A stretch of DNA of 64,000 nucleotides from Notamacropus eugenii (Eukaryota > Chordata > Mammalia > Diprotodontia > Macropodidae), in NCBI RefSeq assembly GCF_028372415.1, contig NC_092872.1:393503853-393567852 (forward strand). The letters run 5' to 3'. This document shows positions 12,701 through 20,242 of the stretch, piece by piece. The notes under the pieces are model-generated. The model did no database searches. It was given only the letters and a program-made list of their open reading frames with translations, and was not told the origin of the DNA. The position numbers and the translations under genes were made by a program. Position 1 is the first letter of the stretch. Every line of letters begins with the position of its first letter.

Positions 12701-15700
12701 TTTAAAGCAGTTGGATTTTTTTTTAAGCAGTTGGATTTTTAAAAATAAACATTTAAATATATTTAAACAGTAAAGAGAGATCAGTGGACTATTAATGTGA
12801 GACTATATTCCTTCAAAGATAATGCTTCATCTAGTTATAATGTTTTAGAAATGTCTTTTTTTAGGGGATCTTGCCAGGCAAGACAAAGAATTGGAACAAA
12901 ATCTGAATGCAGAGATACTAGGCTTGAAAGAAAGATTAACTCTAGAAAAGCAAGAAAATGAAAAGCTGGAACAAAAGCAGACAGAAACTGATTTACGTCT
13001 GCAACGAGAGCAGGTAAACACTTGTTTGTTCTCCAAGATGAGGAAGTATTGCTCTATTACTTCTTAAGCTTAGTGTTTATGTTGCTTGATTCTACCTTGA
13101 TATGTATCTCTCAGTTTTGGTTTACTAATATGTCAGAATAATTTGAGATGATGTTGTTTGGTCATAGGAATTATCTTCTAGTCTTAACCAGAAGCTTTGT
13201 CTATTTCAAGAAGAGTTAATTAATGAGAAAAATCTTTTTCAAGAAGAATTAAAAGAAGCATTGAGTGAGCTAGATAAATTGCAACAAAAGGATGAACAGG
13301 CTAAAAGGCTGGTGAAACAGCTGGAGAAAGAGAATACATCCAGAGCTAGAGAGCTCCAACTCTTAGAAGAAAAGCTTAAAGGGTTTGTAAACTCTTTAGT
13401 TTAATTTTGAAGTTGAAATCAAAATATTAAGTCTATGTCTTGATTATTTTACTTTACAAGTTTTAATTGTGATTCTCTTGAGAAAGAGACAAGTTCTGAG
13501 GTTATTTGGTTTCTTGAATAATTTGTATAGCAAGAACACAGGCCTAGGAGCTGGAATCCCTGAGCTTTAGTCCTGTCTCTGCCCCTAACCAGCCCAGGCA
13601 TCTCAAATCACTTGACCTAACTGAGCTGAAGTTTCTTCATCTGTAAAATAAGAGGCTTGGACTAAATGATTCCTAAGGTCTTTTCTGATTCTAAAAGTAT
13701 TAAATTGATGGAAGGATCAGATGATGGGTTCTCAATTCTGTTGTTAATATCTTTGTTTTCTTACATATTTCAAATACATTTTGTAATTAAACTTTCTTCT
13801 ATTCTAATTTTATTTTAGCTCTTTCTAGTTTCCCAAATGATTTTTGGTTAAATAGCAAGTATATTTTCAAACCTAAAAACTTTTCATTTTTGATGCTATT
13901 GTCCATTCTTAGTATTTTAAGAAACATGTGAAACTTTTTTCAAAAGGCAAATTTTTAAAGTTTTTCCTATCATACTTTTATACCTATCTTCTTTCTTAAG
14001 TCCTTGAGTAATAACAATCTCTAGGAAAGTTACTGTTACCAAATAACCTTGTAATAGTTTCAGAGAAAGTTTTTCAGTGAGACATCTTTAAGCCAAGTGT
14101 TTCTTTTTTTGTCACTCTCAGTCTTCTGCATAATTTAACCCTAGCAATTGTTCTTGAGAGTCTCTCTTTGGCAAAAATCTGAGATAATTTTTGTTTCCCC
14201 TCTTCCCCAAGGAAACAGGATGAAATTGAGAAAAGCAATGAAGCACATAATCAGGCTTCTCTGCACTGGCAGGAAAAGTACAATGATACATTGCAAAGTC
14301 TTAAAGAAGTCATTGCTGAATATGAAAGGTATCTTGTCCACCACCCAGTTCCTGACATTTTGATGCACCTTGAGTAAACCCTGCACTGGAAACATAGTGG
14401 TAGAAGATGAACACAGAAGGAATAGCATCCCTATTAGGATGCTATTTTTATATTAGGATCCTGTTTTAGGATATTAGGATATTTGAATTTTTAGTTGTCT
14501 TGGTGTACAACTGTATTACAGTCCTTCCCCTTCGCCATCATATGTGCATTAAATGGGTTTTGAATTATGTGAGTTGGTGGGATAATAGCTTGTCATTATA
14601 CAATGGTTAAAATGATTACCTTGATTTTTTTTTTCTTTTGGGGGTAAAGCCATAAAATGTCAGTGACTGAAGAAATGGCAGTTCTTAGGTATGAAAATTC
14701 ATCATTACAGAAAAAGGCTTCTGAGGCAGAAAAAACAGTTGAGCTTGTTCAACAGCAAATGTTGGAGGTTCAGCATGCTGAAAATAAAAAGGAAGAAGAA
14801 TATGCAAGGTAGGGCCACCTACACATTTCATTACCATAAGGAGGAAATGATAAATATTATACTTACATAAGTGTGTATATATATATATATACATATGTGT
14901 ATATATATGTGTGTATATATAGACATATATGTATGTATATATATGTGTGTATATATACATACATATATATACATATATATGTATATACATGTACATATAC
15001 ATAAGCCTTATTATATTTCATTAGTATGTCAAAACAGCTATAATATCATCAGTGCGGTGCTTCCTTCACCTAGTTGGATTGTAATTCCTTCAGATCTATT
15101 AGATGGTTTCAGTAATTTGCATGATGAACCTAGAACTCTACTAGAATAGTAGAATCCACATTTCTCTCTCCGTAAGAGAGGCATTCAGAAAGATTTAATT
15201 AGGGACTTTTGTTATAAATCATTTAGCTCTAGCAGTAAATTGCTGTACATGCTATTTGGTAGGTTTATAAAATTTTATTTTGCTTTTAAGAATTTTAACA
15301 TTCAATTTTATAGTAATTAAAAGGAAAGTTAAAATCATGGGTATGCAACTTTCATTTTCATGTGAAGGACTAGAATAATTACTTGATTTTATATCTGCCT
15401 CAAATCTAAGGATGTTTCTAGACATGCAGAATAAATTGGCACTTAAAGAAGAAGAAATAAAAGAAACAGCAGCTTCTTCTCTAGAACAAATATCAAATTT
15501 ACAGAATAAACTCAAGCAACAAAGTGAAGACTTTAAGAAACAACTTGAGATGGAAGAAACAAGGTAATATCTTGCATCACTTGTATTTCTCAAATTAGAA
15601 TTATGTTATTTATTGTTATTTAGTCTTTTTTTCCTCCTTATTTAGCAAAACTGTAGAAAAGAATATGGAGTTAACACAAGAAGTGAAAAAATGGCATCTT

Positions 15701-18700
15701 CTTTATGAAGAACTTTATAGCAAAACAAAGCCTTTTCAGGTTTGTCCACTATAAATTTAAACAGTTACTTTTGATTCTTTGAAATATTTAATGCCAGTTA
15801 CTTTTACCTGTGATCTGAGCTCCAAAAGAAGATTCTATACCTCTCATAATGTAAAGTCTTTTCTCTAGTGTGACTTATAAAAGAAGTGTACATGATACTG
15901 TGATACTTAAATCTTTTAAATTAGTTGTTTTGTTTGCCTGAGGATAGAGAAAATTCAACATATAAAAATTCAATAGCTGTATGCTTATATTTTTAGCACT
16001 ATTATGATCTAAGAAGTGCTAGAATAATATGTTAAAATTTAATTTCTAAGAACTGATTTATACGTGTGTGAACTTGAAAATTCTTACCTTTAAATTTTCC
16101 TGTGTAAATCTTTTTTTAGGAACAATTGGATGCATTTGAAGCAGAAAAGAGAGCTTTATTGACTGAACATGGCACAACACAGGAAGAACTGAATAAACTA
16201 AGTGAATCATATGCTAAGTTATTGGGGCATCAGAATCAAAAGCAAAAAATTAGACATGTCATGAAATTAAAGGAAGAAAATAACCAGTTCAAATTGGTTT
16301 GTAAATTTAAGATTTCATTCTCGTTTTCATTCACAAAATTAGCAAGACCCTCCCACATAGTTGGATTAACAAATTCATTCTGCAGTTTTTAAAAACAATT
16401 ACAAAAATTTAAGTGAATCATAGAGTACTAGAATTGGAAGTAAATTCATCAGCCATGTCCTTTACCCTTATCATAAATCTCAGCCTCACAATATTCCATC
16501 ATGGTCATGCAGCTAATATGTAAATACGCTTGAAAATCATTCCATTTTTTGACAGTTCCACTTGCTAGGAAATTTGCTTCAAAGTAACTCACTCACTGCT
16601 TTGAGTTTTGTTCTCTGGGTTCAAACAAATAACTTCTAATATTTCTTCCACATGGTAATTCTTTAAACGTTTGAAGGTAGCTAGTGTTCCCCTTTTATTA
16701 CCTCTGTTCCTTACGTCTTTCAGATATTTTTCTTCTCCAGGTTAAATATCCTTAGTTCATTGCTTGAACTTTTCTTTAGCATCATTTCCTTTTTCTTCCC
16801 CTTCTTGGTTGCCCTCTTCTTACTGCACTCTACCTTCTCATTGTCCTTTCTAAAACATGATTTCACAAACTGAAAAAGTACTTCAAGTATAGCCTGTCTG
16901 ACCAGATCACAGTGTAGAAAGAATATAATCTCTTTCACATCATACATTGGCTCTGTTAATGCAGCCGAAGATTTCATTGGATTTGTAGGTTTGTCATCAT
17001 CAAGCTATTGACATATTAAATGCCATGTCCAACAGAACCTCGTTTTCATGGAGACTTATTTGTTAATATTACACAGCAGCCTGTACTTGTGCAGGCCTAT
17101 TTTTTTAAACGCAAATACAGATATTTTACATCCATCTCTATGACCTTCATCTTTTTGGCTTCTACTTACCATTATTGCCCATTAACCTTTTTGTGTTCCA
17201 ATTCTGTCTTCTGGTTTATTAACTATCCTTCCTATAGTTTGTGTCATTTTCAAATTTGATAAGAATACCATCCATGCTTTTATCCAAGTCACTGTCGAAA
17301 ATTTAGAACTGAACAGGGTCCAAAACAACCATGTAGCATTTTATTTCAGATTAATCCATTAGTAGATAGATCCATCTAGTTAGACAATCTTATAGCCACC
17401 TGAACGTATTATCATTCAGCCTACATCTTTCTAGTTTGTCCACAAGTACATCATGAGACATTGGATTTCAGAAAGGTATTTATTATCCATACTTGAAAAA
17501 GGGATAATTTGATAATAGAAAGAACACTGGACATAGATTTGGAAGACCTAGGTTTAAATCTCAACTTTGATGCTTTTTACCTATGCATATGCTATTAAGT
17601 CACTAAAGCCTTAGAATCTTAGTTTCCTCATCATTAAAATGGGGGCATTGTTTTGTATCATTAAGGACCCTTCCAGCTCTAAATTTTATGAAATATATGT
17701 GTATGTGTGTTTGTGTGTGTGTGTTCATAGTTTTCCCCTTTTGGCCTTCTTGTTCAAAGGAAATGAAATTAGTCTGAATGACTCTTAATGCTTACCTCCT
17801 TCTGAGTACTCACATTCATTTTAAATAATCTGTTTTGGTATTAGCAATTGAATTCAAACTTGCCACCATGTAGTTGGAAGTATTTGCTTTCTCCATTTTG
17901 TAAGTTGCAATAATTTTCCATTTCTATTCTCTCATCTCAGTCCTTGGAAATCATTTGCAATGGTATAGCTATCATACCAGCAGAGTTTTTAAGTGCCCAG
18001 TGACATAAGTTATCCAGCCACATCTTTGAACTGACCCCACTGAGAACACAGTGAAGAAGTTCTGTTCACTTGACTTGGATTTCAATTTACTTTTTAACTG
18101 TTTTGTTCTGTTGGAAAACATTCTGATTAGCAAAATAAACAAATGCAGGGAATCTTACTCTCAAATGTTCAGTGTTTCAAGTTACCATGATATTTTTAGG
18201 ATAGAAGAACTTTATATGAGGAAACACCAGGCAAAATGTCATATATATTTCTGTTTGCATATGAAAGTCTTTAATGTGAATTATATGATAACTGGCAAAT
18301 GGAGTGAGGAAAATATTTCTATTCTGACATTAACTTCTTTTAGGATCATAGGATTTAGACTTGCAAGGGGTCTTTGAGATCATCTTGCCCATACCACTCT
18401 TCCTCCTTTTCATTTTATAGTTGAGGAAACTAAAGTGAGGGTAAATGACTTACTCATGGTCTTACTAGTAAGTCAGCAGAGCCAAGGCTCAAACCCAAAT
18501 ATTTAAGTGACCATCTTGAAAATAATCTATCTCAATTTAGTTACAGCTGTGTCACAAGAAAAAAAAGATGACCCCAGATTAGTTCATAATTTATTATCAT
18601 TCTTAAATATTTTGACTAAAATGATAATTTGAAATGTTTTTAATGCATCATTTAGAACTGGGGTTCTTAACTTTTTTGTGTGTATTGTGAACCCCTTTGG

Positions 18701-20242
18701 TAGCCTAGTGAAACTTTTGGACCGCTTCTCAAAATGTCTTTAAATAATTAAAGGAAGGAATGTTAATTTCAGCTAGAGTGAAAATTTGTATTTTCATTAA
18801 AACTTATTTTAGTGAAAATAAAGAGGTTACTTTTTCCCTGTCAAAGTTCGTAGATGTCTTGGAATCTTTCTGTCTCAAGTTAAGAGCCTATGCTTTGGAA
18901 ACTTTGTACATTATTGGCAAGTGACATTTATAGCACATCTATTGCAAAATAAAAATTATTGGTTACTTTCCTTTTTTAGGAGATTTCTAAACTCCGTTCT
19001 CAGCTGACTAAGGAAAAACAAGCTGGGAAAAAGCTTCAGGAACAATTGAATGAAGCAAAAGGTTTCAAGCGATTTGACCCTTCTAAAGCTTTTCAGCACG
19101 AAAGTAAAGAAAACTTTACTCCCAAAGTGCCTTTGAAAGAAGGTAAGAAAAGGGCAGTTTTGCTTGACTTCACTCTCAAGTAGTGCCTCCTAAATAAAAA
19201 GGACGCTCTTTGTTGTGGGCATAAGCCTGCCAGAAAGAATTTTATGAATTGTCATTCTAGCTATTGTTGGTTAGAGAGAAAGGTCTGAAAATGGGCAGAA
19301 CTTCCCCTAACCTTTGAAAGACTCTCTAACGTAAACTTTTGGGGAGTTATCATTTATGATATTCTCAAACAATAAATAAAATGCCACAGTCAAGATTAAG
19401 AAAGGGTTCAGAGTTTGGGTAACAGTCTCAGAACGATAGTAACTTAAAATGTCCTTGCACCCTGTAGAATCATTATTACAAAATCTTTTTAAATCTTCTT
19501 CAGCTAGTCCAAAGCATTCTCCTTCCCACTTCATCCAAGGAGAACTTGATATTTTTATTAAATGAAGTAGTCAAAGACTTAATTTGATTATTCCCCACTC
19601 AGGCATTGAGAAAGAAGAAACTGATCCCAAGTGTATCAAAAGTCTCTTTGCCCTAGTCTGGCCATCTCCCTAATTTGGTTATCAGAGAGGACAGAGTTCT
19701 TCCATGAACTTCTAGTCATTTTTCTCAAAGTTTAGGTTTTTGGCGAAGAGGAAAAGAGCGTTGTTTTGGAATAGATCATAAACAATGACTAATGATTGTT
19801 TCTTAGATGAGAACAATGACTTCACTATAAAGTATTGTCCTAATGTTATTTTCTAAACTGAAACTTAAAAGAGGGAGGCAGAGAAGGGAGGGGAGTCACT
19901 TCGTTATATATTGTCACATTCCTTATCTATAGAGATTCAAAAAGTTCCATTTTATTCTGAGTAAAGGTGAGGCTTTTCTGTGTTGTTAATCCATTTTTAT
20001 TCTGTAGGAAACACATTGCGTTCCAGTTGACATAGAGAAAAAAGGAGCCATATTGAGAATGCTTTACAGTTTCATTGATTTAGAAAATAAACAAAATTCT
20101 ACTAAGCCCTAGAAATAATATACTTTGTTAATTAGTTATAAAGACTGAGAAACTAATTATAATATTTATAATATAAACCCATATTTTTTGTATGCTAACA
20201 TATTTGCTAATGATTTTTCTAGGTAACAGAAAATGCTATTGA
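751..20242 (+). CDS. HMMR: HMMR (RHAMM), complete 18-exon gene, 720 aa
   Basis: Joined coding exons: 751-796, 3179-3274, 3963-4051, 6630-6686, 9110-9298, 10868-10954, 11033-11130, 11632-11706, 11799-11977, 12865-13013, 13168-13382, 14212-14328, 14650-14808, 15411-15563, 15646-15739, 16120-16296, 18980-19142, 20223-20242. Every junction is GT-AG and in phase, and the sum is 2163 nt. The start [16 protein letters not shown] is identical to human, which fixes the ATG. The protein is a long coiled coil. A basic hyaluronan-binding stretch lies at residues 642-652 ([11 protein letters not shown]), a C-terminal leucine-zipper-like region follows, and SKENF at 702-706 contains a KEN box. HMMR binds microtubules and spindle poles, helps place TPX2 and activate Aurora A, and can act at the cell surface as a hyaluronan receptor. 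The tandem 21-residue repeats of the mouse protein are absent. Odd points: the last 11 residues of human are missing, Thr703 is replaced by Val, and the second BX7B motif is broken. Confidence 0.98.
1135..1967 (+). mobile_element. Non-autonomous hAT-like DNA transposon split by an L1 insertion
   Basis: Left end CAGTGATTCTTAACT at 1135 and right end AGGTTAAGAACTG ending at 1967 are inverted copies of each other (terminal inverted repeats). The body at 1196-1285 matches that of the copies at 55935 and 18657. The left part also holds a (TATG)n-like microsatellite at 1150-1190. An L1 fragment occupies about 1291-1940. Confidence 0.7.
1291..1942 (-). mobile_element. L1 3'-end fragment (antisense), inserted in a hAT-like element
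   Basis: The text contains the characteristic antisense marsupial L1 3' region: gagttccaaattct, the stretch ending aatactccattac, gccaccacaaaaagagctgc and tataaatatttttgtag. Related copies lie at 34.1-35.0, 44.8-45.6 and 46.0-47.5 kb. It carries no intact ORF. Confidence 0.85.
2158..2350 (+). mobile_element. MIR/Ther-class SINE
   Basis: Sense MIR-like core: gagtcaggaag, ggcaaatcactcagcctctt, ttcatctataaagtgggcat. An old diverged copy in HMMR intron 1. Confidence 0.75.
2380..2560 (+). mobile_element. CR1/L3-like LINE 3' end
   Basis: Contains tttaagcaaaggctggaaga followed by ccatttgtcagag and a closing cctcccaattcttgagatct, the conserved 3' end of mammalian CR1/L3. Sense orientation. Confidence 0.7.
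3179..3274 (+). CDS. HMMR: HMMR coding exon 2
   Basis: Follows ttccag. It encodes [19 protein letters not shown] and continues to RFRRRQ, ending G|gtaata in phase 1. It matches human exon 2 in length and sequence. Confidence 0.96.
3325..3455 (+). mobile_element. L2 LINE 3' end
   Basis: Runs ctctttgaggacagggg, gcatctctagcatctggg, acttaataaatatttgagta: the L2 3' terminus. It lies just past the HMMR exon 2 donor. Confidence 0.75.
3963..4051 (+). CDS. HMMR: HMMR coding exon 3
   Basis: Follows ggcag and ends AAG|gtaaga, phase 0. It encodes 29 residues including [16 protein letters not shown]. This is the fastest-changing N-terminal exon; NDKDKPTST aligns with human VDKDTTLPA. Confidence 0.92.
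4052..6170. other. HMMR intron 3, left part: no feature recognised
   Basis: A/T-rich intronic sequence with poly-T runs near 4180, 4310 and 5660. I see no exon, RNA gene or clear repeat. Confidence 0.4.
6179..6290. repeat. Short direct duplication, ~39-bp units 73 bp apart
   Basis: The unit beginning agaaggggcagcacag and ending tttgaagttt occurs at 6179-6218 and again at 6252-6290 with two base differences. It is separated by a G/T-rich linker and lies within HMMR intron 3. Confidence 0.85.
6292..6590 (-). other. Unrecognised minus-strand open stretch (possible old retrocopy)
   Basis: Two overlapping minus-strand frames are open over about 190-215 bp with a coding-like composition. One includes [18 protein letters not shown], the other [21 protein letters not shown] do not recognise the protein. 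It lies in an HMMR intron opposite to the gene, and no intron structure or poly(A) is evident. It could be a degraded processed copy of a gene or an unknown repeat. Confidence 0.3.
6630..6686 (+). CDS. HMMR: HMMR coding exon 4 (optional in human isoforms)
   Basis: A 57-nt symmetric exon (phase 0 at both ends) encoding [19 protein letters not shown], aligned with human KESQKNDKDLKILEKE but three residues longer. Because it is in frame it can be skipped, as in the human isoform lacking this exon. Acceptor aatag, donor gtaaga. Confidence 0.9.
6845..8395 (+). mobile_element. Long L2-type LINE 3' region, split by an RTE-type SINE
   Basis: Follows the familiar order of the L2-type 3' region: gaagagctttaaatacca, gaagatcactttgacatctg, gctattgcaatagtccaggc, tgtccagtaggcagttagag, gatcattggtaacttt, and a 3' end near ttcaataaatgttta at about 8370. 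A minus-strand SINE fragment interrupts it at 7304-7436. It is among the longest L2 copies here (about 1.4 kb of element), in HMMR intron 4. The family name is from memory. Confidence 0.7.
7304..7436 (-). mobile_element. RTE-derived marsupial SINE, truncated copy
   Basis: Plus-strand text gtcagagaaatgatgacatg, acttgcacttgac, gagggagggctgtgcaggtc recurs at 36.7, 57.9 and 63.5 kb. Read on the minus strand it ends in a tail of the cgaaggacgaacac type, so the copies missing the other side are 5'-truncated, as expected for LINE-driven insertion. Inserted into the L2 element. Family name (RTESINE-like) is tentative. Confidence 0.65.
8645..8760 (+). mobile_element. MIR/Ther-class SINE fragment
   Basis: Contains ctgagttccaatttcatttg and actagctgtgtgaccttgaa, the conserved MIR core, in sense orientation. 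Confidence 0.7.
9110..9298 (+). CDS. HMMR: HMMR coding exon 5
   Basis: Encodes 63 residues beginning [20 protein letters not shown], with heptad spacing from there on (start of the long coiled coil). Acceptor ttccag, donor gtatgt. Confidence 0.97.
9384..9592 (-). mobile_element. MIR/Ther-class SINE (antisense)
   Basis: cattttgtagatgaggaaac, ttaagtgattgacccagggt and tctatccattgtgttaccta mark a nearly complete antisense copy right after HMMR exon 5. Confidence 0.8.
9683..9832 (-). mobile_element. MIR-class SINE (antisense)
   Basis: Contains tattttacagatgaggaaac, gaacccaggtctccat and ctctacca. A second antisense copy 90 bp after the first. Confidence 0.75.
9833..10867. other. HMMR intron 5, remainder: nothing recognised
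   Basis: No exon or repeat that I can name. The stretch at about 10545-10810 is less A/T-rich than its surroundings and may be an old element. Confidence 0.35.
10868..10954 (+). CDS. HMMR: HMMR coding exon 6
   Basis: Encodes 29 residues including [14 protein letters not shown], matching human [12 protein letters not shown]. Acceptor tttag, donor gtgagt. Confidence 0.95.
11033..11130 (+). CDS. HMMR: HMMR coding exon 7
   Basis: Encodes [19 protein letters not shown] and then LAQLEEKL, with two bases of the last Leu codon. Donor gtaagt, phase 2. Confidence 0.95.
11632..11706 (+). CDS. HMMR: HMMR coding exon 8
   Basis: Encodes [20 protein letters not shown] and then ITEV, phase 2 to phase 2. 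It aligns with human [20 protein letters not shown]. Confidence 0.95.
11799..11977 (+). CDS. HMMR: HMMR coding exon 9
   Basis: Begins [20 protein letters not shown] and ends RCQILEKEK in phase 1. Coiled coil with regular Leu/Ile heptads. Donor gtacaa. Confidence 0.96.
12865..13013 (+). CDS. HMMR: HMMR coding exon 10
   Basis: Encodes 50 residues including [19 protein letters not shown], aligned with human NLNAEMQNLKQKFILEQQE. Acceptor tttag, donor gtaaac. Confidence 0.94.
13168..13382 (+). CDS. HMMR: HMMR coding exon 11
   Basis: The longest exon. It begins [20 protein letters not shown] and ends LLEEKLKG in phase 2. The reading frame fixes the donor as GG|gtttgt, an uncommon sequence with T at +3. 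Confidence 0.95.
13530..13700 (+). mobile_element. MIR-class SINE
   Basis: Sense copy: aggagctggaatccctgagc, cttcatctgtaaaataagag, taaggtcttttctgattcta. Confidence 0.75.
14212..14328 (+). CDS. HMMR: HMMR coding exon 12
   Basis: Encodes [20 protein letters not shown] and then [13 protein letters not shown]. Acceptor ccaag, donor AG|gtatct, phase 2. Confidence 0.94.
14650..14808 (+). CDS. HMMR: HMMR coding exon 13
   Basis: Encodes [20 protein letters not shown] and then [17 protein letters not shown]. It is less conserved than its neighbours, but position, phase and ENSSLQ(E/K)K agree with human. Acceptor taaag, donor gtaggg. Confidence 0.92.
14868..15004. repeat. Compound (TA)n/(TATG)n microsatellite
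   Basis: About 137 bp of alternating TA, TATG and TATGTG units, just after HMMR exon 13. Apparent open frames in it (poly Tyr/Ile/Cys/Met) are artefacts of the repeat. Confidence 0.97.
15411..15563 (+). CDS. HMMR: HMMR coding exon 14
   Basis: Encodes [20 protein letters not shown] and continues through [20 protein letters not shown]. Acceptor ctaag, donor gtaata, phase 2. Confidence 0.95.
15646..15739 (+). CDS. HMMR: HMMR coding exon 15
   Basis: Encodes [20 protein letters not shown] and then [11 protein letters not shown], matching human KWRLLYEELYNKTKPFQ. Donor CAG|gtttgt. Confidence 0.96.
16120..16296 (+). CDS. HMMR: HMMR coding exon 16 (first hyaluronan-binding motif)
   Basis: Residues 602-660, from [14 protein letters not shown] to EENNQFKL. 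It contains [18 protein letters not shown]. Lys642/Lys650 and Lys644/Lys652 each satisfy the BX7B hyaluronan-binding spacing. Donor TTG|gtttgt. Confidence 0.97.
16400..17475 (-). mobile_element. CR1/L3-like LINE, ~1.05 kb (antisense)
   Basis: Starts with catagagtactagaattggaa, then gttccacttgctaggaaatt, gtctgaccagatcacagtgt, aatgcagccgaagatt, gaacagggtccaaaacaacc and cctacatctttctagtttgt. This series is the antisense of the CR1/L3 3' region. It fills most of the left half of HMMR intron 16. Confidence 0.75.
17512..17692 (+). mobile_element. MIR/Ther-class SINE
   Basis: Sense: gaacactggacatagatttg, gtttcctcatcattaaaatg, acccttccagctctaaattt. Followed by a (TG)n run to 17726. Confidence 0.78.
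18343..18515 (-). mobile_element. MIR3/Ther2-like SINE (antisense)
   Basis: ttaggatcataggatttaga, then ttatagttgaggaaactaaa and gccaaggctcaaaccca. The first part is the CR1/L3-derived tail. Confidence 0.7.
18657..18889. mobile_element. hAT-like non-autonomous DNA transposon
   Basis: Ends ctggggttcttaac and gttaagagcc are inverted repeats. The interior shares gaacccctttggtagcc and caaaatgtctttaaata with the 55.9-kb copy. It sits about 90 bp before HMMR exon 17. Confidence 0.7.
18980..19142 (+). CDS. HMMR: HMMR coding exon 17
   Basis: Residues 661-714. It begins [20 protein letters not shown] and ends [23 protein letters not shown]. The KEN box is at 703-705. Human has KTPLKE where this protein has KVPLKE, and human KLRCQLAKKK is [10 protein letters not shown] here. 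Donor gtaaga, phase 1. Confidence 0.97.
20223..20242 (+). CDS. HMMR: HMMR coding exon 18 (short C-terminus, early stop)
   Basis: After ttctag the frame reads GNRKCY and then TGA at 20240-20242. Human reads GNTNCYRAPMECQESWK. The bases after the stop still resemble the lost tail (DPMEFVES, then a second TGA in place of Trp), so this is the orthologous exon with the stop moved forward by 11 codons. Confidence 0.9.

Noticed and set aside
14685-15149. Open frames of about 100 codons on both strands rich in Tyr, Ile, Met and Cys
   Set aside because: They are translations of the (TA)n/(TATG)n microsatellite.
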